NCBI GenBank assembly: GCA_030652115.1 | Contig: JAUSBK010000001.1 | Location: forward strand, 430,254 to 494,253 | Length of the DNA stretch: 64,000 nucleotides | Direction of reading: 5' to 3' | DNA from: Coriobacteriia bacterium | GTDB lineage: Bacteria; Actinomycetota; Coriobacteriia; Anaerosomatales; Anaerosomataceae | In this document: positions 46,984 through 55,721 of the stretch, piece after piece | Layout: the number at the start of each line of letters is the position of its first letter | Numbering within the stretch: position 1 is the first letter of the stretch | Notes under the pieces: generated by a model | The model's database searches: none | Seen by the model: only the letters and a program-made list of their open reading frames with translations | What the model was told of the DNA's origin: nothing | Position numbers and translations under genes: made by a program

Positions 46984-48707
46984 GCGACCTCCTCCTCGGT
47001 CAGCTGGCTTCGGACGATCTCCAGGTACGTCGGGCAGGTCGCCATGAGTTCGCTATGCGTGCCCATGCCGACGATGGTCCCCTCATCGAGCACGACGATC
47101 CGGTCGGCGTGCATGATCGTGCTCACGCGCTGAGCGACGATGATCACGGTCGCTTCGGCAGTGTCGTGCGCGAGCGCTGCGCGCAAAGCCGCGTCGGTCT
47201 TGAAGTCGAGCGCCGAGAAGCTGTCGTCGAATACGTAGATCTCGGGGCGCTTCACGAGTGCGCGGGCGATGGCCAGACGCTGGCGCTGGCCGCCCGAGAC
47301 GTTGCTGCCGCCCTGGGTGATCGGCGACTCCAGCCCGTCTTCCATCGCCGAGACGAACGCCTTGCCCTGCGCGACCTCGAGCGCGTGCCACAGCTCGTCG
47401 TCGGTGGCCTCCTCGCGTCCGTAGCGCAGGTTGCTCGCGACCGTGCCGCTGAACAGGAACGCCTTCTGCGGGATGAAGCCGACCCGGCTCCACAGCTCGG
47501 CCTGGGTCATGTCGCGCACGTCCACACCGTCCACGAGCAGCGTGCCGCCGGTGACGTCGTAGAAGCGCGGGATGAGGTTGATGAGGGTTGACTTGCCGCT
47601 GCCCGTGCTGCCGACGATCGCCGTGGTCTGTCCCGGCTGCGCGGTGAAGGAGATGCTGCAGAGCACGGGGTCCTCGGCGCCAGGGTAGCGGAACTCCACG
47701 TTGCGGAAGTCCACCACGCCACGGGTCTCGGCCGGCGTGACCGGCTCGGCCGGGTCGCAGATCTTCGGCTCGGTGTCGAGCACCTCGTTGATGCGGTCGG
47801 CGGATGCCTGCGCGCGCGGCACCATGACGAACATGATCGCGGCCATCATGACCGACATGAGGATCTGCATGATGTACGTGAGAAACGCGGTGAGGTTGCC
47901 GATGGGCATTGCGCCGCTGTCGATGCGCAGGCCGCCGAACCACATCGTGGCCACCAGCGAGAGGTTGAAGATCGCCATCACCGCGGGCATCACCATGGCG
48001 AACAGGCGGCCGACCCCGAGCATCGTCTCCGAGAGCTCCCGGTTGGCGCCGTCGAAACGTGCCTCCTCGAAGTCGCTTCGCACGAACGCGCGGATCACCC
48101 GGATGCCCGAGAGCTTCTCGCGCATCACCTGGTTCACCCGGTCGATGCGCGACTGCATGCTTCTGAACATCGGCATGGCGTTGCGCATGATGAAGCCCAG
48201 CATGAGGGCGAGCACGGGGATCACGACCACGATGAGCAGCGAGAGCGGTGCATCCTGCCGAACGGCCATGATGATGCCGCCGATGGCCATGAACGGCGCC
48301 ATGATCATGATGTTCAGGCCGATGACGACGAGCATCTGGATCTGCTGCACGTCGTTTGTCGTGCGGGTGATGAGCGACGGCGCGCCGAAGACGTTCAGTT
48401 CGGCGAGAGAGAAGCTCTGAACCTTGTGGAAGACCGCGTGGCGCAGGTCGCGTCCAAAGGCCATCGCCGTTCGAGATCCCCAGTAGACCGAGATGATCGA
48501 GACCACGCCGAGAACGAGGGTGACGGCCAGCATGATCGTGCCCTCGCGAAGGATGAAGTCCGTGTCGCCCTTGGCCACACCGTCGTTGATGATGTTCGCG
48601 TTCAGATCGGGCAGGTAGAGGTTCGCGATCGCCTGGATGAGCACGAGTGTCGATACCAGGGCGATCTGCTTCCAGTAGGGCTTGAGATAGCGGAAGATCC
48701 GCATCAT
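46980..48707 (-). CDS. ABC exporter subunit with degenerate catalytic site (TM287/LmrC-like)
   Basis: 575 residues: six membrane helices (about 15-310) and an ATPase. Walker A GSTGSGKST and signature VSGGQRQR are normal, but the catalytic glutamate after Walker B is aspartate (YVFDDSFSALD) and the switch histidine is glutamine (VAQRVSTI). Exactly this E-to-D and H-to-Q combination marks the degenerate half of heterodimeric multidrug exporters such as TM287/288 and LmrCD. It overlaps both neighbours by 4 nt, giving a marR-exporter-exporter operon. The substrate is probably a hydrophobic drug or a lipid-like compound. Confidence 0.93.
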   Translation of the reverse strand: MMRIFRYLKPYWKQIALVSTLVLIQAIANLYLPDLNANIINDGVAKGDTDFILREGTIMLAVTLVLGVVSIISVYWGSRTAMAFGRDLRHAVFHKVQSFSLAELNVFGAPSLITRTTNDVQQIQMLVVIGLNIMIMAPFMAIGGIIMAVRQDAPLSLLIVVVIPVLALMLGFIMRNAMPMFRSMQSRIDRVNQVMREKLSGIRVIRAFVRSDFEEARFDGANRELSETMLGVGRLFAMVMPAVMAIFNLSLVATMWFGGLRIDSGAMPIGNLTAFLTYIMQILMSVMMAAIMFVMVPRAQASADRINEVLDTEPKICDPAEPVTPAETRGVVDFRNVEFRYPGAEDPVLCSISFTAQPGQTTAIVGSTGSGKSTLINLIPRFYDVTGGTLLVDGVDVRDMTQAELWSRVGFIPQKAFLFSGTVASNLRYGREEATDDELWHALEVAQGKAFVSAMEDGLESPITQGGSNVSGGQRQRLAIARALVKRPEIYVFDDSFSALDFKTDAALRAALAHDTAEATVIIVAQRVSTIMHADRIVVLDEGTIVGMGTHSELMATCPTYLEIVRSQLTEEEVA

Positions 48708-49228
48708 TGCGGCCCCTCCTCTGCGTGTCCGGGGTGGACCCAGGCGCCCACGCCACGCTGCTTGAGGACGGCCTCCACATGATCGTTCACCGCGCCGAGG
48801 ATGCGCGCGAACTCCCGCTTATCGGCATCGGGCATCGAGCCCATGCTGACGTTCAGCATGTCCACGAAGCCCGCGTGCATCTCATCCGCGAGCGCGCGGC
48901 CAGCCTCGGTGAGGTACACGCGCGAGACGCGCGAGTCGGCTTCGTCCGGCCGGCGCTCGATCACCTCGGCGCCCTCCATCCGCTGCAGCATGGTGGTCAC
49001 GGTCGGCCGGGAGACGTGCAGCATCTCCGCCAGGTCACTTTGGCTCATGCCGTCGCGGTGGGCGAGCGCCTGCAGGCAGCCCGCCTGCGCCGGATGCATG
49101 CTCTCCTCGGCGAAAGTCGCCATCAGCAGGCGCCGATGGAGCATCATCGCACGCTTGAACGCGCGGAACGCTTCCATCGTAGTGGCGTCGACCTCTTCGG
49201 GGCCGAACTCGAACACAGGGTGGGTCAC
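48704..49228 (-). CDS. MarR-family transcriptional regulator
   Basis: 174 residues with the MarR winged helix (about 60-130: MSQSDLAEMLHVSRPTVTTM and RPDEADSRVSRVYLTEAG, the basic wing). It is the first gene of the operon with the two exporter subunits (4-nt overlap), and inverted repeats in its promoter provide likely operators. By analogy it represses the exporter until a small-molecule ligand binds. Confidence 0.93.
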   Translation of the reverse strand: MTHPVFEFGPEEVDATTMEAFRAFKRAMMLHRRLLMATFAEESMHPAQAGCLQALAHRDGMSQSDLAEMLHVSRPTVTTMLQRMEGAEVIERRPDEADSRVSRVYLTEAGRALADEMHAGFVDMLNVSMGSMPDADKREFARILGAVNDHVEAVLKQRGVGAWVHPGHAEEGPQ

Positions 49229-49252
49229 GGGATCACTCCCTTGCGGTGATTG

Positions 49253-49296
49253 TTAGCGACCGAAAGATTAGCAGACTAATGGTTAGGTCGCTAATC
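49253..49296 (-). promoter_or_regulatory. Inverted-repeat operators upstream of the MarR operon
   Basis: TTAGCGACC (49253-49261) is the inverse of GGTCGCTAA (49286-49294). Nested inside is ATTAG-CAGA-CTAAT (49267-49280), and GATTAG/CTAATC recurs at the right arm. The arrangement, 25-70 bp before the MarR start, is typical of MarR-dimer sites. Confidence 0.7.
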
Positions 49297-49387
49297 TAAT
49301 GCACCGGAACGTCGAATGCAAGGTTCTCGCGAGGAGCCGGTGCGCTACACTCGGACGTGGCCCGATCGGGTGAAAGGGGCGGAGCGC

Positions 49388-49831
49388 ATGAACAAGGACC
49401 TCATCGGCTCGGAGATCACCGCCGCGATGCGTGCACACGACAAGCCGCGGCTGTCGATCCTGCGTCAGGTGAAGAACGAGATCGACATCAAGGAGAAGGA
49501 GTCGCAGCGAGACGTCACTGATGAGGAGGTCATCGCCGCGCTCAAGAAGGTGCTCAAGCAGACGGGCGAGACGCTCGAAGGGTCGATCAAGGTGGGCACC
49601 GACGACGCGCGGACGGCGCTGCTCGCCGGGCAGGTGGCCATCCTCGAGGGCTACCTGCCGGCGCAGGTGACCGGCGACGCGCTCGCGCAGGTCGTCGAGT
49701 GCGTGATCGCCGACGGCGGCTTTACTGAGAAGCGCGACATGGGCCGGGTCATCGCCGCCGCGGCCGCCCGATGCGGCGGCAACTGCGACAAGGCCGAGCT
49801 TGCCCGCGTCGCCGGATCGAAGCTGGGCTGA
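49388..49831 (+). CDS. GatB/YqeY domain protein
   Basis: 147 residues from the ATG at 49388 with GGGGCGGAG upstream. It matches the stand-alone YqeY family over its whole length: LIGSEITAAMRAHDKPRLSI, EKESQRDVTDEEVIAALKKV, ILEGYLPAQ, and a final helical region. The family is related to the tail domain of GatB (tRNA amidotransferase), but the function of free-standing forms is not established. It is followed 5 nt later by a VOC protein gene. Confidence 0.93.
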   Translation: MNKDLIGSEITAAMRAHDKPRLSILRQVKNEIDIKEKESQRDVTDEEVIAALKKVLKQTGETLEGSIKVGTDDARTALLAGQVAILEGYLPAQVTGDALAQVVECVIADGGFTEKRDMGRVIAAAAARCGGNCDKAELARVAGSKLG

Positions 49832-49836
49832 GCGCC

Positions 49837-50214
49837 ATGGACCTCACGCCGCACCACATCGGCATCGTCGTGAGCGACCTCGAGCGCTCGAAGGCGTTCT
49901 ACCGCACGCTCGGCTTCGAGCAGGCCGCCGAGCGCGTGGGCGAGGACAAGACGCTCTCGTTTCTCCGGCTCGGCGCGATCCAGTTGGAGCTCTTCTGGTA
50001 TCGCGAGCCGGTGCCGGCTGCCGAGGTGCCTTCGCGGGTCCTCGGCTTCAAACACCTCGCGCTCGAGACGCACGACATCGACGCGGCGTTCGCAGAACTC
50101 CGCTCGGCGGGTGTACTGCCCGAGGATGCGGCCATCCGCGAGATCCCGCCAGACTGGCGGCTCCTGTTCTTCAACGACCCCGACGGGGTCGAGATCGAGA
50201 TCAAGCAGGCGTAA
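49837..50214 (+). CDS. VOC/glyoxalase-family protein
   Basis: 125 residues from the ATG at 49837. Two beta-alpha-beta-beta-beta modules are visible: LTPHHIGIVVSDLERSKAFY at the start and GFKHLALETHDIDAAFAELR in the middle. Likely metal ligands are H7, E-containing LELFWYR, H70 and the C-terminal glutamate in DGVEIEI. The family includes glyoxalases, dioxygenases and resistance proteins; the substrate cannot be assigned. Close spacing to the YqeY gene suggests co-transcription. Confidence 0.88.
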   Translation: MDLTPHHIGIVVSDLERSKAFYRTLGFEQAAERVGEDKTLSFLRLGAIQLELFWYREPVPAAEVPSRVLGFKHLALETHDIDAAFAELRSAGVLPEDAAIREIPPDWRLLFFNDPDGVEIEIKQA

Positions 50215-50256
50215 CGTCGGCGGCCGCGCAAGCGCGGGCGCCCGGAAGGGAACGTG

Positions 50257-51042
50257 ATGCGGGTGAAGCGGATTCTTGGTGTGCTCCTGATCGTACTTGT
50301 TGTGGCGGCCGCGCTGGCGGGCTGCACTGACGAGACCACTCCGGATGAGTCAGGGACCACCGGCACCGAGGCGGAGCCAAACGAGCAGCCCGCAGGCGAG
50401 TGGGCCTCGACGCTTCCGATGGAGCCGGGCTACGCCTGGGACATCGCCATGTACCCCGGTGGCGGCACCCTGCCGGTCGCGCTTCCCGTGGCCGGCCCGT
50501 GGACGCTCGAGGCGGGCGCCGACTGGGCGGTGAGCACCACCGAGATCGTGGACCCCGCAGACGTTGATGGCATCGACGCTTTCACCGACTACGACTACGT
50601 GGTGAAGGCGTCCGACGCCACTGCGACCTACTTCTATCCGCGTCAGGTGACCGGCGAGTGGATGCTCCAGCTCGGCAAGATCACCCTGACCGGCGACCAG
50701 GCCACGGCTGAGCCCTACGCCAACCCGCTCAAGTTCTGGCCGGTCGACTTCGAGGTTGGGGAGACCTTCGTGGTCTCGGACACCGGCAGCTTCGGCATCA
50801 ACGCCACCGTGCTCGCCAAGAGCGCGGTGACGACCCCGGCCGGCACGATCGACGAGGCGTACCTGGTGCGGTTCGACTACACGCCGCTCGCCGAGGGCGC
50901 GATGGAGGGCACCCAGTACTACATCCTGTCGCCCGAGGTCGGCTTCGTGGCGCTCTTCAGCGTCGCGGCCGGCGATGAGGCGACCGGCTTCACGGCGCTC
51001 GACTCCGCGCAGGTGCTCGTGACGATGCCCGAGAAGCGATAG
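50257..51042 (+). CDS. Lipoprotein of unknown function
   Basis: 261 residues from the ATG at 50257 (GGAAGGGAAC upstream; a GTG directly before it could also be used). The signal peptide ends in a lipobox, AALAGC, then a low-complexity Thr/Glu/Pro linker to about residue 50. The mature domain (about 55-260) is beta-rich, with YPGGGTLPVALPVAGPW and repeated Tyr/Phe-containing strands, and no recognised family. It is likely anchored to the outer face of the cytoplasmic membrane. It may share a transcript with the nitroreductase 23 nt downstream. Confidence 0.78.
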   Translation: MRVKRILGVLLIVLVVAAALAGCTDETTPDESGTTGTEAEPNEQPAGEWASTLPMEPGYAWDIAMYPGGGTLPVALPVAGPWTLEAGADWAVSTTEIVDPADVDGIDAFTDYDYVVKASDATATYFYPRQVTGEWMLQLGKITLTGDQATAEPYANPLKFWPVDFEVGETFVVSDTGSFGINATVLAKSAVTTPAGTIDEAYLVRFDYTPLAEGAMEGTQYYILSPEVGFVALFSVAAGDEATGFTALDSAQVLVTMPEKR

Positions 51043-51065
51043 CGCTCCAGCCGATCGGAGGAACC

Positions 51066-51830
51066 ATGCTGAACCCCACGCTCGAGCTCATCGAGCGGCG
51101 CCGTTCCACGCGCGTCTACGATCCAGCGCCGCTTGCCGCCGAGGAGCGCGAGGCTATCCTGCACGCCGCACTGCGGGCGCCCACCGCCGGCGGCATGGTG
51201 CTCTACACGATTCTCGAGGTCGAGGACCAGGCGCTGAAAGACCGCCTGGCGATCACCTGCGATGATCAGCCGTTCATCGCCAAGGCCCCGTGGGTCCTGG
51301 TCTTCGTCGCTGACTACCAGAAGTGGCTCGACCTGTTCGAAGCGAGCGGGTGCTTCGAGATCGACGACATCGCGCCTCGCAGGTCCCCGGGCGCAGGCGA
51401 CCTGCTGCTCGCATGTTCCGACGCGCTGATCGCCGCGCAGACCGCCGTGATCGCCGCCGAGTCGCTCGGCATCGGGTCGTGCTACATCGGCGACGTTCTG
51501 GAAAACGGCGAGATCCACGCCGAGCTGCTCGGCCTGCCGGCTTACACGCTGCCGATCGCGATGGTGTGCTTCGGCCGGCCGCTCAAGGAGCAGGAGCCGA
51601 TCGAGCACTTCGGCAGGCACCTCGTGCATCGGGACCGCTATCGACGCCTGGAGGCGTCGGAACTCGCCGAGGTGGCCACGGACCTGGAGCGCCTCCACGC
51701 GCCTCACGGGCTTCCTCCTGGCGTCACGAGCTATCCGCAGGCGGTGTACCGGCGCAAGTTCACGCCCGCCTACATGGATGAGATGAACCGGTCGGTCGCC
51801 TGGTGGCTGGAGCGCTGGCAGGGCCGATAG
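51066..51830 (+). CDS. Nitroreductase-family flavoprotein
   Basis: 254 residues. FMN-contact motif ERRRSTRVYDPAP (10-22), the substrate-side LRAPTAGGMVLY, and the second phosphate-binding region SLGIGSCYIGDVLENG are typical of the family. A C-terminal extension of about 60 residues (VTSYPQAVYRRKFTPAYMDE) is longer than in the minimal fold. Members reduce nitro compounds, enones or related substrates with NAD(P)H. It has GGAGG upstream of the ATG. Confidence 0.92.
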   Translation: MLNPTLELIERRRSTRVYDPAPLAAEEREAILHAALRAPTAGGMVLYTILEVEDQALKDRLAITCDDQPFIAKAPWVLVFVADYQKWLDLFEASGCFEIDDIAPRRSPGAGDLLLACSDALIAAQTAVIAAESLGIGSCYIGDVLENGEIHAELLGLPAYTLPIAMVCFGRPLKEQEPIEHFGRHLVHRDRYRRLEASELAEVATDLERLHAPHGLPPGVTSYPQAVYRRKFTPAYMDEMNRSVAWWLERWQGR

Positions 51831-51841
51831 GCAAGGGCGCG

Positions 51842-52336
51842 CTACCCGATCGTCTCGGGCAGAGGGCGGGCGTCGGCGAACCACTCGCCTTCGAAGTCGC
51901 CCTCGGCGATACGGTCGATCGGCAGGCGCAGGTAGCGCCCGCGCGCCTCGACTGCCACGGTGCCGTCGTCGAGCAGGATCTCGCCGGTGCCCTCGAACAG
52001 GCGTCCCGAGTCCTTGGTGATGCGGGCGTGCGCCACCACGTCGCCGTCGAGCGGCACGGGCTTGCGATAGCGGACGGTAAGCTCGACGGTGACGCCCCAG
52101 GCGCTGGGATCGGTCAGGTTGATGGCGCGTCCGATCGCCTCGTCGAGGATGGTGGAAGCGAGCCCCCCGTGGAGTCTGCCGGGATACCCCTGATGTTCGG
52201 TGCGGGGCCTGAAGACCCCCACGAGCTCCCCGTTGTCGAGCTCGAAGAATCGGGCGTGCAGCCCGGCTGTGTTCTCGATGCCGCACACCATGCACATGCG
52301 GCTGACGTTCTGTGCGGCGCGTACCGTTGGGGCCAT
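51842..52336 (-). CDS. PaaI-type hotdog thioesterase
   Basis: 164 residues from the ATG at 52336, which has GGAAGG at the right distance; the ATG at 52342 abuts that site. The hotdog fold shows YPGRLHGGLASTILDEAIGR, with the HGG catalytic loop and the acidic D/E typical of the PaaI branch, and an N-terminal CMVCGIENTAGL, a small Cys-containing start often seen in these proteins. Expected to hydrolyse an acyl-CoA thioester. Convergent with the nitroreductase. Confidence 0.9.
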   Translation of the reverse strand: MAPTVRAAQNVSRMCMVCGIENTAGLHARFFELDNGELVGVFRPRTEHQGYPGRLHGGLASTILDEAIGRAINLTDPSAWGVTVELTVRYRKPVPLDGDVVAHARITKDSGRLFEGTGEILLDDGTVAVEARGRYLRLPIDRIAEGDFEGEWFADARPLPETIG

Positions 52337-52440
52337 GGCCATCCTTCCGCTCGGGGCGTCTCATTGTAGTCTGACTGCATGGTGCGTCGGTGCCGCCGTG
52401 GGGACATACTCGAGGGGACGCCGAGTATCGGGGGTCGAGA

Positions 52441-52908
52441 ATGCACGAGGAGTACATGCGGCGAGCCATCGCGCTCAGCCGCGAGAAGATGCGCGAGGAC
52501 GAGGGTGGGCCGTTTGCGGCCATCGTCGTGCGCGACGGCGCCATCGTCGGCGAGGGGTGGAACCAGGTCACGGGCCACAACGACCCGACCGCGCACGCCG
52601 AGATCGTGGCCATCCGTGAGGCTTGCCGCACGCTCGGCACCTTCTCGCTCGAGGGCTGCGTCATCTACACGAGTTGTGAGCCGTGCCCGATGTGTCTTTC
52701 GGCGATCCACTGGGCGCACATCGATTCTGTCTTCTACGCCAATACCGCCGACGATGCTGCAGCCATCGGCTTCGACGATGCGCGGCTCTACCACGAGCTC
52801 GCGCTCTCGCCCGACGAGCGCACATTGCCGATGGCGCGCCTGCTCGCGGGCGAGGCCATCGAGGTGTTTCGCGAGTGGGCGGCGGATCCCGACCGGGTGC
52901 CGTACTGA
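52441..52908 (+). CDS. guaD: Guanine deaminase (cytidine-deaminase fold)
   Basis: 155 residues. Zinc site HAE (52-54) and CEPC (79-82) in TSCEPCPMC, and a C-terminal DPDRVPY. The short length and terminal tyrosine agree with GuaD, which converts guanine to xanthine and ammonia, more than with TadA. The residues that distinguish it from related nucleobase deaminases were not checked further. The stop overlaps the rlmA-like start by one base (TGATG), so the two are coupled. Confidence 0.85.
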   Translation: MHEEYMRRAIALSREKMREDEGGPFAAIVVRDGAIVGEGWNQVTGHNDPTAHAEIVAIREACRTLGTFSLEGCVIYTSCEPCPMCLSAIHWAHIDSVFYANTADDAAAIGFDDARLYHELALSPDERTLPMARLLAGEAIEVFREWAADPDRVPY

Positions 52909-53750
52909 TGGCCGACTGGCACGCACTCCTCGCCTGCCCGCACTGCGGTGGAGCCCTTGCGGAGACGGCCGGCGCACTCGTCTGCACGCAGGGCCACTCG
53001 TTCGACATCGCGCGGCAAGGCTACGTGAACCTGCTGCCCGGTGGCGCCCGGGCGGACACCGCCGATACCCCGGAGATGGTGGCCGCTCGCGTGGACTTCC
53101 TCGCGCGGGGCCATTTTACGGCGCTCGACGAGGCGCTCGCCGAGGCGGCCGAGAGGGCCGCCGCAGACGTCGCGGGCTGCGTCGTGGATGTGGGAGCCGG
53201 GACGGGCGAGCACCTGGCGGCCGTGCTCGAGCGGCTGCCGGAGCGCACGGGTCTGGCGCTCGACATCTCGAAGCACGCAGCGCGGCGGGCCGCCAGGGCG
53301 CACGACCGTATCGGCGCGGTGGTCTGCGACGCGTGGGCGGCGCTGCCGCTGCGCGACGGGATCGCCGCGGTGGTGATGAGCGTGTTCTCGCCTCGCAACG
53401 CTGCCGAGTTCGCGCGGGTTCTCGCGCCCGACGGTGCGCTCATCGTGGCCGCACCGAACCCCGAGCATCTTGCGGGGCTCGTCGGCCCACTCGGCATGGT
53501 GAGCGTGGACGAGCGCAAGGAGGAGCGGCTGGAGGCGACGCTCGGCGGGCACTTCCACCGCGCTGACGGCACGCGCGTGTTGCGCGAACTGCAGCTTTCG
53601 CGAGATGACGCGCTCGCCGCGGCGCTCATGGGGCCGAGTGCGCACCATCTTGATCCCGACGAGACCGTCCGAAAGCTGGCCGCACTCGGCGAGCCGCTGG
53701 CGGTCACGCTGTCGGTCACGGTGAGTACGTGGAGACCGAAAGGAGCGTAG
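52908..53750 (+). CDS. rlmA: RlmA-like 23S rRNA (guanine-N1) methyltransferase
   Basis: 280 residues. An N-terminal zinc-binding module has C10, C13, C26 and H30 (LACPHCGGAL...VCTQGHSFD). It is followed by QGYVNLLPGG, a RlmA/TlrB signature, and a Rossmann methyltransferase with VVDVGAGTGEH. Members methylate N1 of G745 or G748 in 23S rRNA; the TlrB branch confers macrolide resistance, but the branch cannot be told by eye. Coupled to guaD; the M28 peptidase follows 3 nt later. Confidence 0.87.
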   Translation: MADWHALLACPHCGGALAETAGALVCTQGHSFDIARQGYVNLLPGGARADTADTPEMVAARVDFLARGHFTALDEALAEAAERAAADVAGCVVDVGAGTGEHLAAVLERLPERTGLALDISKHAARRAARAHDRIGAVVCDAWAALPLRDGIAAVVMSVFSPRNAAEFARVLAPDGALIVAAPNPEHLAGLVGPLGMVSVDERKEERLEATLGGHFHRADGTRVLRELQLSRDDALAAALMGPSAHHLDPDETVRKLAALGEPLAVTLSVTVSTWRPKGA

Positions 53751-53753
53751 CCG

Positions 53754-54980
53754 ATGGACGATCCTGCCCGCGACGCAACTGCCCGGGTGGCGGAGCACCT
53801 GCGGCTCCTCACGACGTTTCCCGACCGCCACGTGGGCGGCGAGGGCAATCGTGCGGCCACGTCGCTCTTCGCCGACGAGATGGCCTCTTTGGGACTCGAC
53901 GTTCGGCGCGTCCCGATGACGTGCGTCGAGTGGGTGCCGGGGTCCGCGTGGCTCGAGGTCGGGGGTCAGCACCCTGCCGTGCATGTCGGACCATACTCGC
54001 TGCCGTGCGAACTCGAAGCGCCGTTCGTGGCGGTCTCGAGCATCGAGGAGCTGGAGAGCGAGGTGGTGCGTGGCGCTGTGGTGCTTCTCCACGGCCAGGT
54101 TGCGACGGGCCAGGTCATGCCGCGCAACTTCACCTTCTACAATCCCGACAGCCATCGGCGCGTCTATCAGGCGCTCGACACGTTCGCGCCTGCTGCCGTC
54201 GTGGCCGCGACAGGCCGTGACCCTGAGATGGTGGGGAGCCAGTACCCGTTCCCGCTGTTCGAGGACGGCGACTTGGACATCCCGAACGCCTACATCACCG
54301 ACGTCGAGGGCGCGCAGTTGGTGGCTCTCGGCGAAACTCGTGCCCGGCTGCGCATCGCATCGCAGCGGCTGCCGGCGACTGCCGAGCATGTGGTGGCCAC
54401 GCTCCCGGGCACCGGGGACGGCCGCATTGTAGTGACCGCTCACATCGACAGCCGACGCGGTTCACCCGGTGCGCTCGACAACGCCACCGGGGTGGCCACG
54501 CTGCTCGAGGTCGCGCGGCTGCTGTCGGAGGACTACGCCGGCGAGGCCGCCATCGAGTTCGTGCCGTTCAACGGCGAGGACGACTACGCCAACCCCGGCG
54601 AGCTGCAATGGATCGCCGAGAACGACGGCCGCTTTGGCGAGATCGCGCTCGGCATCAACATCGATGACTCCAGCCAGCACGACGCGGTCAACCACGTCTC
54701 GTTCTACGGGTGCCCGGAAGGGGTTGAGGGCGCGGTCCGCTCGGCCATGGGGCCGTACCCTGAGATCGCCGAAGGCCCGCAATGGTTCCAGGGCGACCAC
54801 GCCATCCTCGGCATCTACGGGCGTCCGGCCATCGCGGTCGCCTCGGCCGAGATGATGTCGTTCATGGCGAACTACGCGCACACCGAGGGCGACGTGCTCG
54901 AGCTCGCGGATCCCGCGCTCGTGGCGAGGACCGCCGCGTTCATCGCCGATGTCGTCCGTCACGTTTCACCCTTGGCCTAG
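53754..54980 (+). CDS. M28-family zinc aminopeptidase-like protein
   Basis: 408 residues. The metal ligands expected for M28 are visible: H in VTAHIDSR, D in GALDNATG, catalytic E in FNGEDDY, D in INIDDSS, and the last histidine in YAHTEGDVLE. A PA-like insert occupies roughly 90-200. There is no signal peptide, so it is predicted cytoplasmic, unlike many M28 enzymes. Substrate unknown; probably a peptide or acylated amino acid. Confidence 0.88.
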   Translation: MDDPARDATARVAEHLRLLTTFPDRHVGGEGNRAATSLFADEMASLGLDVRRVPMTCVEWVPGSAWLEVGGQHPAVHVGPYSLPCELEAPFVAVSSIEELESEVVRGAVVLLHGQVATGQVMPRNFTFYNPDSHRRVYQALDTFAPAAVVAATGRDPEMVGSQYPFPLFEDGDLDIPNAYITDVEGAQLVALGETRARLRIASQRLPATAEHVVATLPGTGDGRIVVTAHIDSRRGSPGALDNATGVATLLEVARLLSEDYAGEAAIEFVPFNGEDDYANPGELQWIAENDGRFGEIALGINIDDSSQHDAVNHVSFYGCPEGVEGAVRSAMGPYPEIAEGPQWFQGDHAILGIYGRPAIAVASAEMMSFMANYAHTEGDVLELADPALVARTAAFIADVVRHVSPLA

Positions 54981-55101
54981 CCCCGCGACCCAGGTCCAAC
55001 TATCGAGAAGTACTTCGCGTTCTGTGATACCGGACACGGTATTGCGACCTGCGTATCTCTACGATACTCGCACGCACCCCTTCCGGCAGAGGAGGCCAGC
55101 G

Positions 55102-55656
55102 ATGGCGGGATGTCCGAGCAGCGCGTACTGCGTGTTCTACAAGACGATCGAGCCGAGCATCGTTAAGCGCGTCCGGTACGCGTCGATCTACTCGTACTGC
55201 AGAGGCGGCGAGCACGCCGTCTGCGCGCTCTACGACAAGGTCGCGACCGGTCTGCCCGTCATGCACAATCTCATGCCCGACGGGTCGATCGGCGAGTATC
55301 TCGATGAGGACCGTGCGGTGGTGCACCGCTTCCTGGTGATCGAAGACTCGCCTGTCTTCGCCGCATTGGCCGCGAGCGTGATCTCCTCGCACTTCACCGG
55401 CGCCCAGATAGTCCGCAAGTCAACATACGACGATGCCGCCGAGGAACTCGCTGATGGTATGTTCTCAGCGGTGGTCTGCGGGTTCGGCCTTGGCGGGGAG
55501 CGCACTGCGCACGACGTACGACGGATCACGACGGCTCCGCTGGTGGTCCTCACCGGGCGGCCCGGCAAGATCGATCCCCCGTCGGGATCCCGCGTGGTAC
55601 ACAAGGGCGCCGGCCCCGAGGCGCTGGCCTCCGCGCTCCGGGCGTGTCTGGCCTAG
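55102..55656 (+). CDS. Cys-rich N-terminus fused to a pseudo-receiver domain
   Basis: 184 residues from the ATG at 55102 (GAGGAGG upstream). The first 75 residues contain four cysteines (C4, C10, C33, C41) that could bind a metal or iron-sulfur cluster. Residues about 78-184 have a receiver-like fold: FLVIEDSP retains an acidic pair and VVHKGA the lysine, but the phospho-acceptor position reads AVVCGFGLGG with no aspartate. I infer a non-phosphorylated regulator, perhaps redox or metal responsive. No output domain is present. Confidence 0.68.
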   Translation: MAGCPSSAYCVFYKTIEPSIVKRVRYASIYSYCRGGEHAVCALYDKVATGLPVMHNLMPDGSIGEYLDEDRAVVHRFLVIEDSPVFAALAASVISSHFTGAQIVRKSTYDDAAEELADGMFSAVVCGFGLGGERTAHDVRRITTAPLVVLTGRPGKIDPPSGSRVVHKGAGPEALASALRACLA

Positions 55657-55671
55657 GCAAGCCGCAACAGA

Positions 55672-55699
55672 CGAGGGCGCCGCATGTGCGGCGCCCTCG
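55672..55699. terminator. Bidirectional hairpin terminator
   Basis: CGAGGGCGCCGC (55672-55683) pairs with GCGGCGCCCTCG (55688-55699) around ATGT. It lies between the convergent pseudo-receiver and DEAD-box helicase genes. Confidence 0.8.
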
Positions 55700-55721
55700 G
55701 TGAGTTCGGGAGTCTCGCGTG

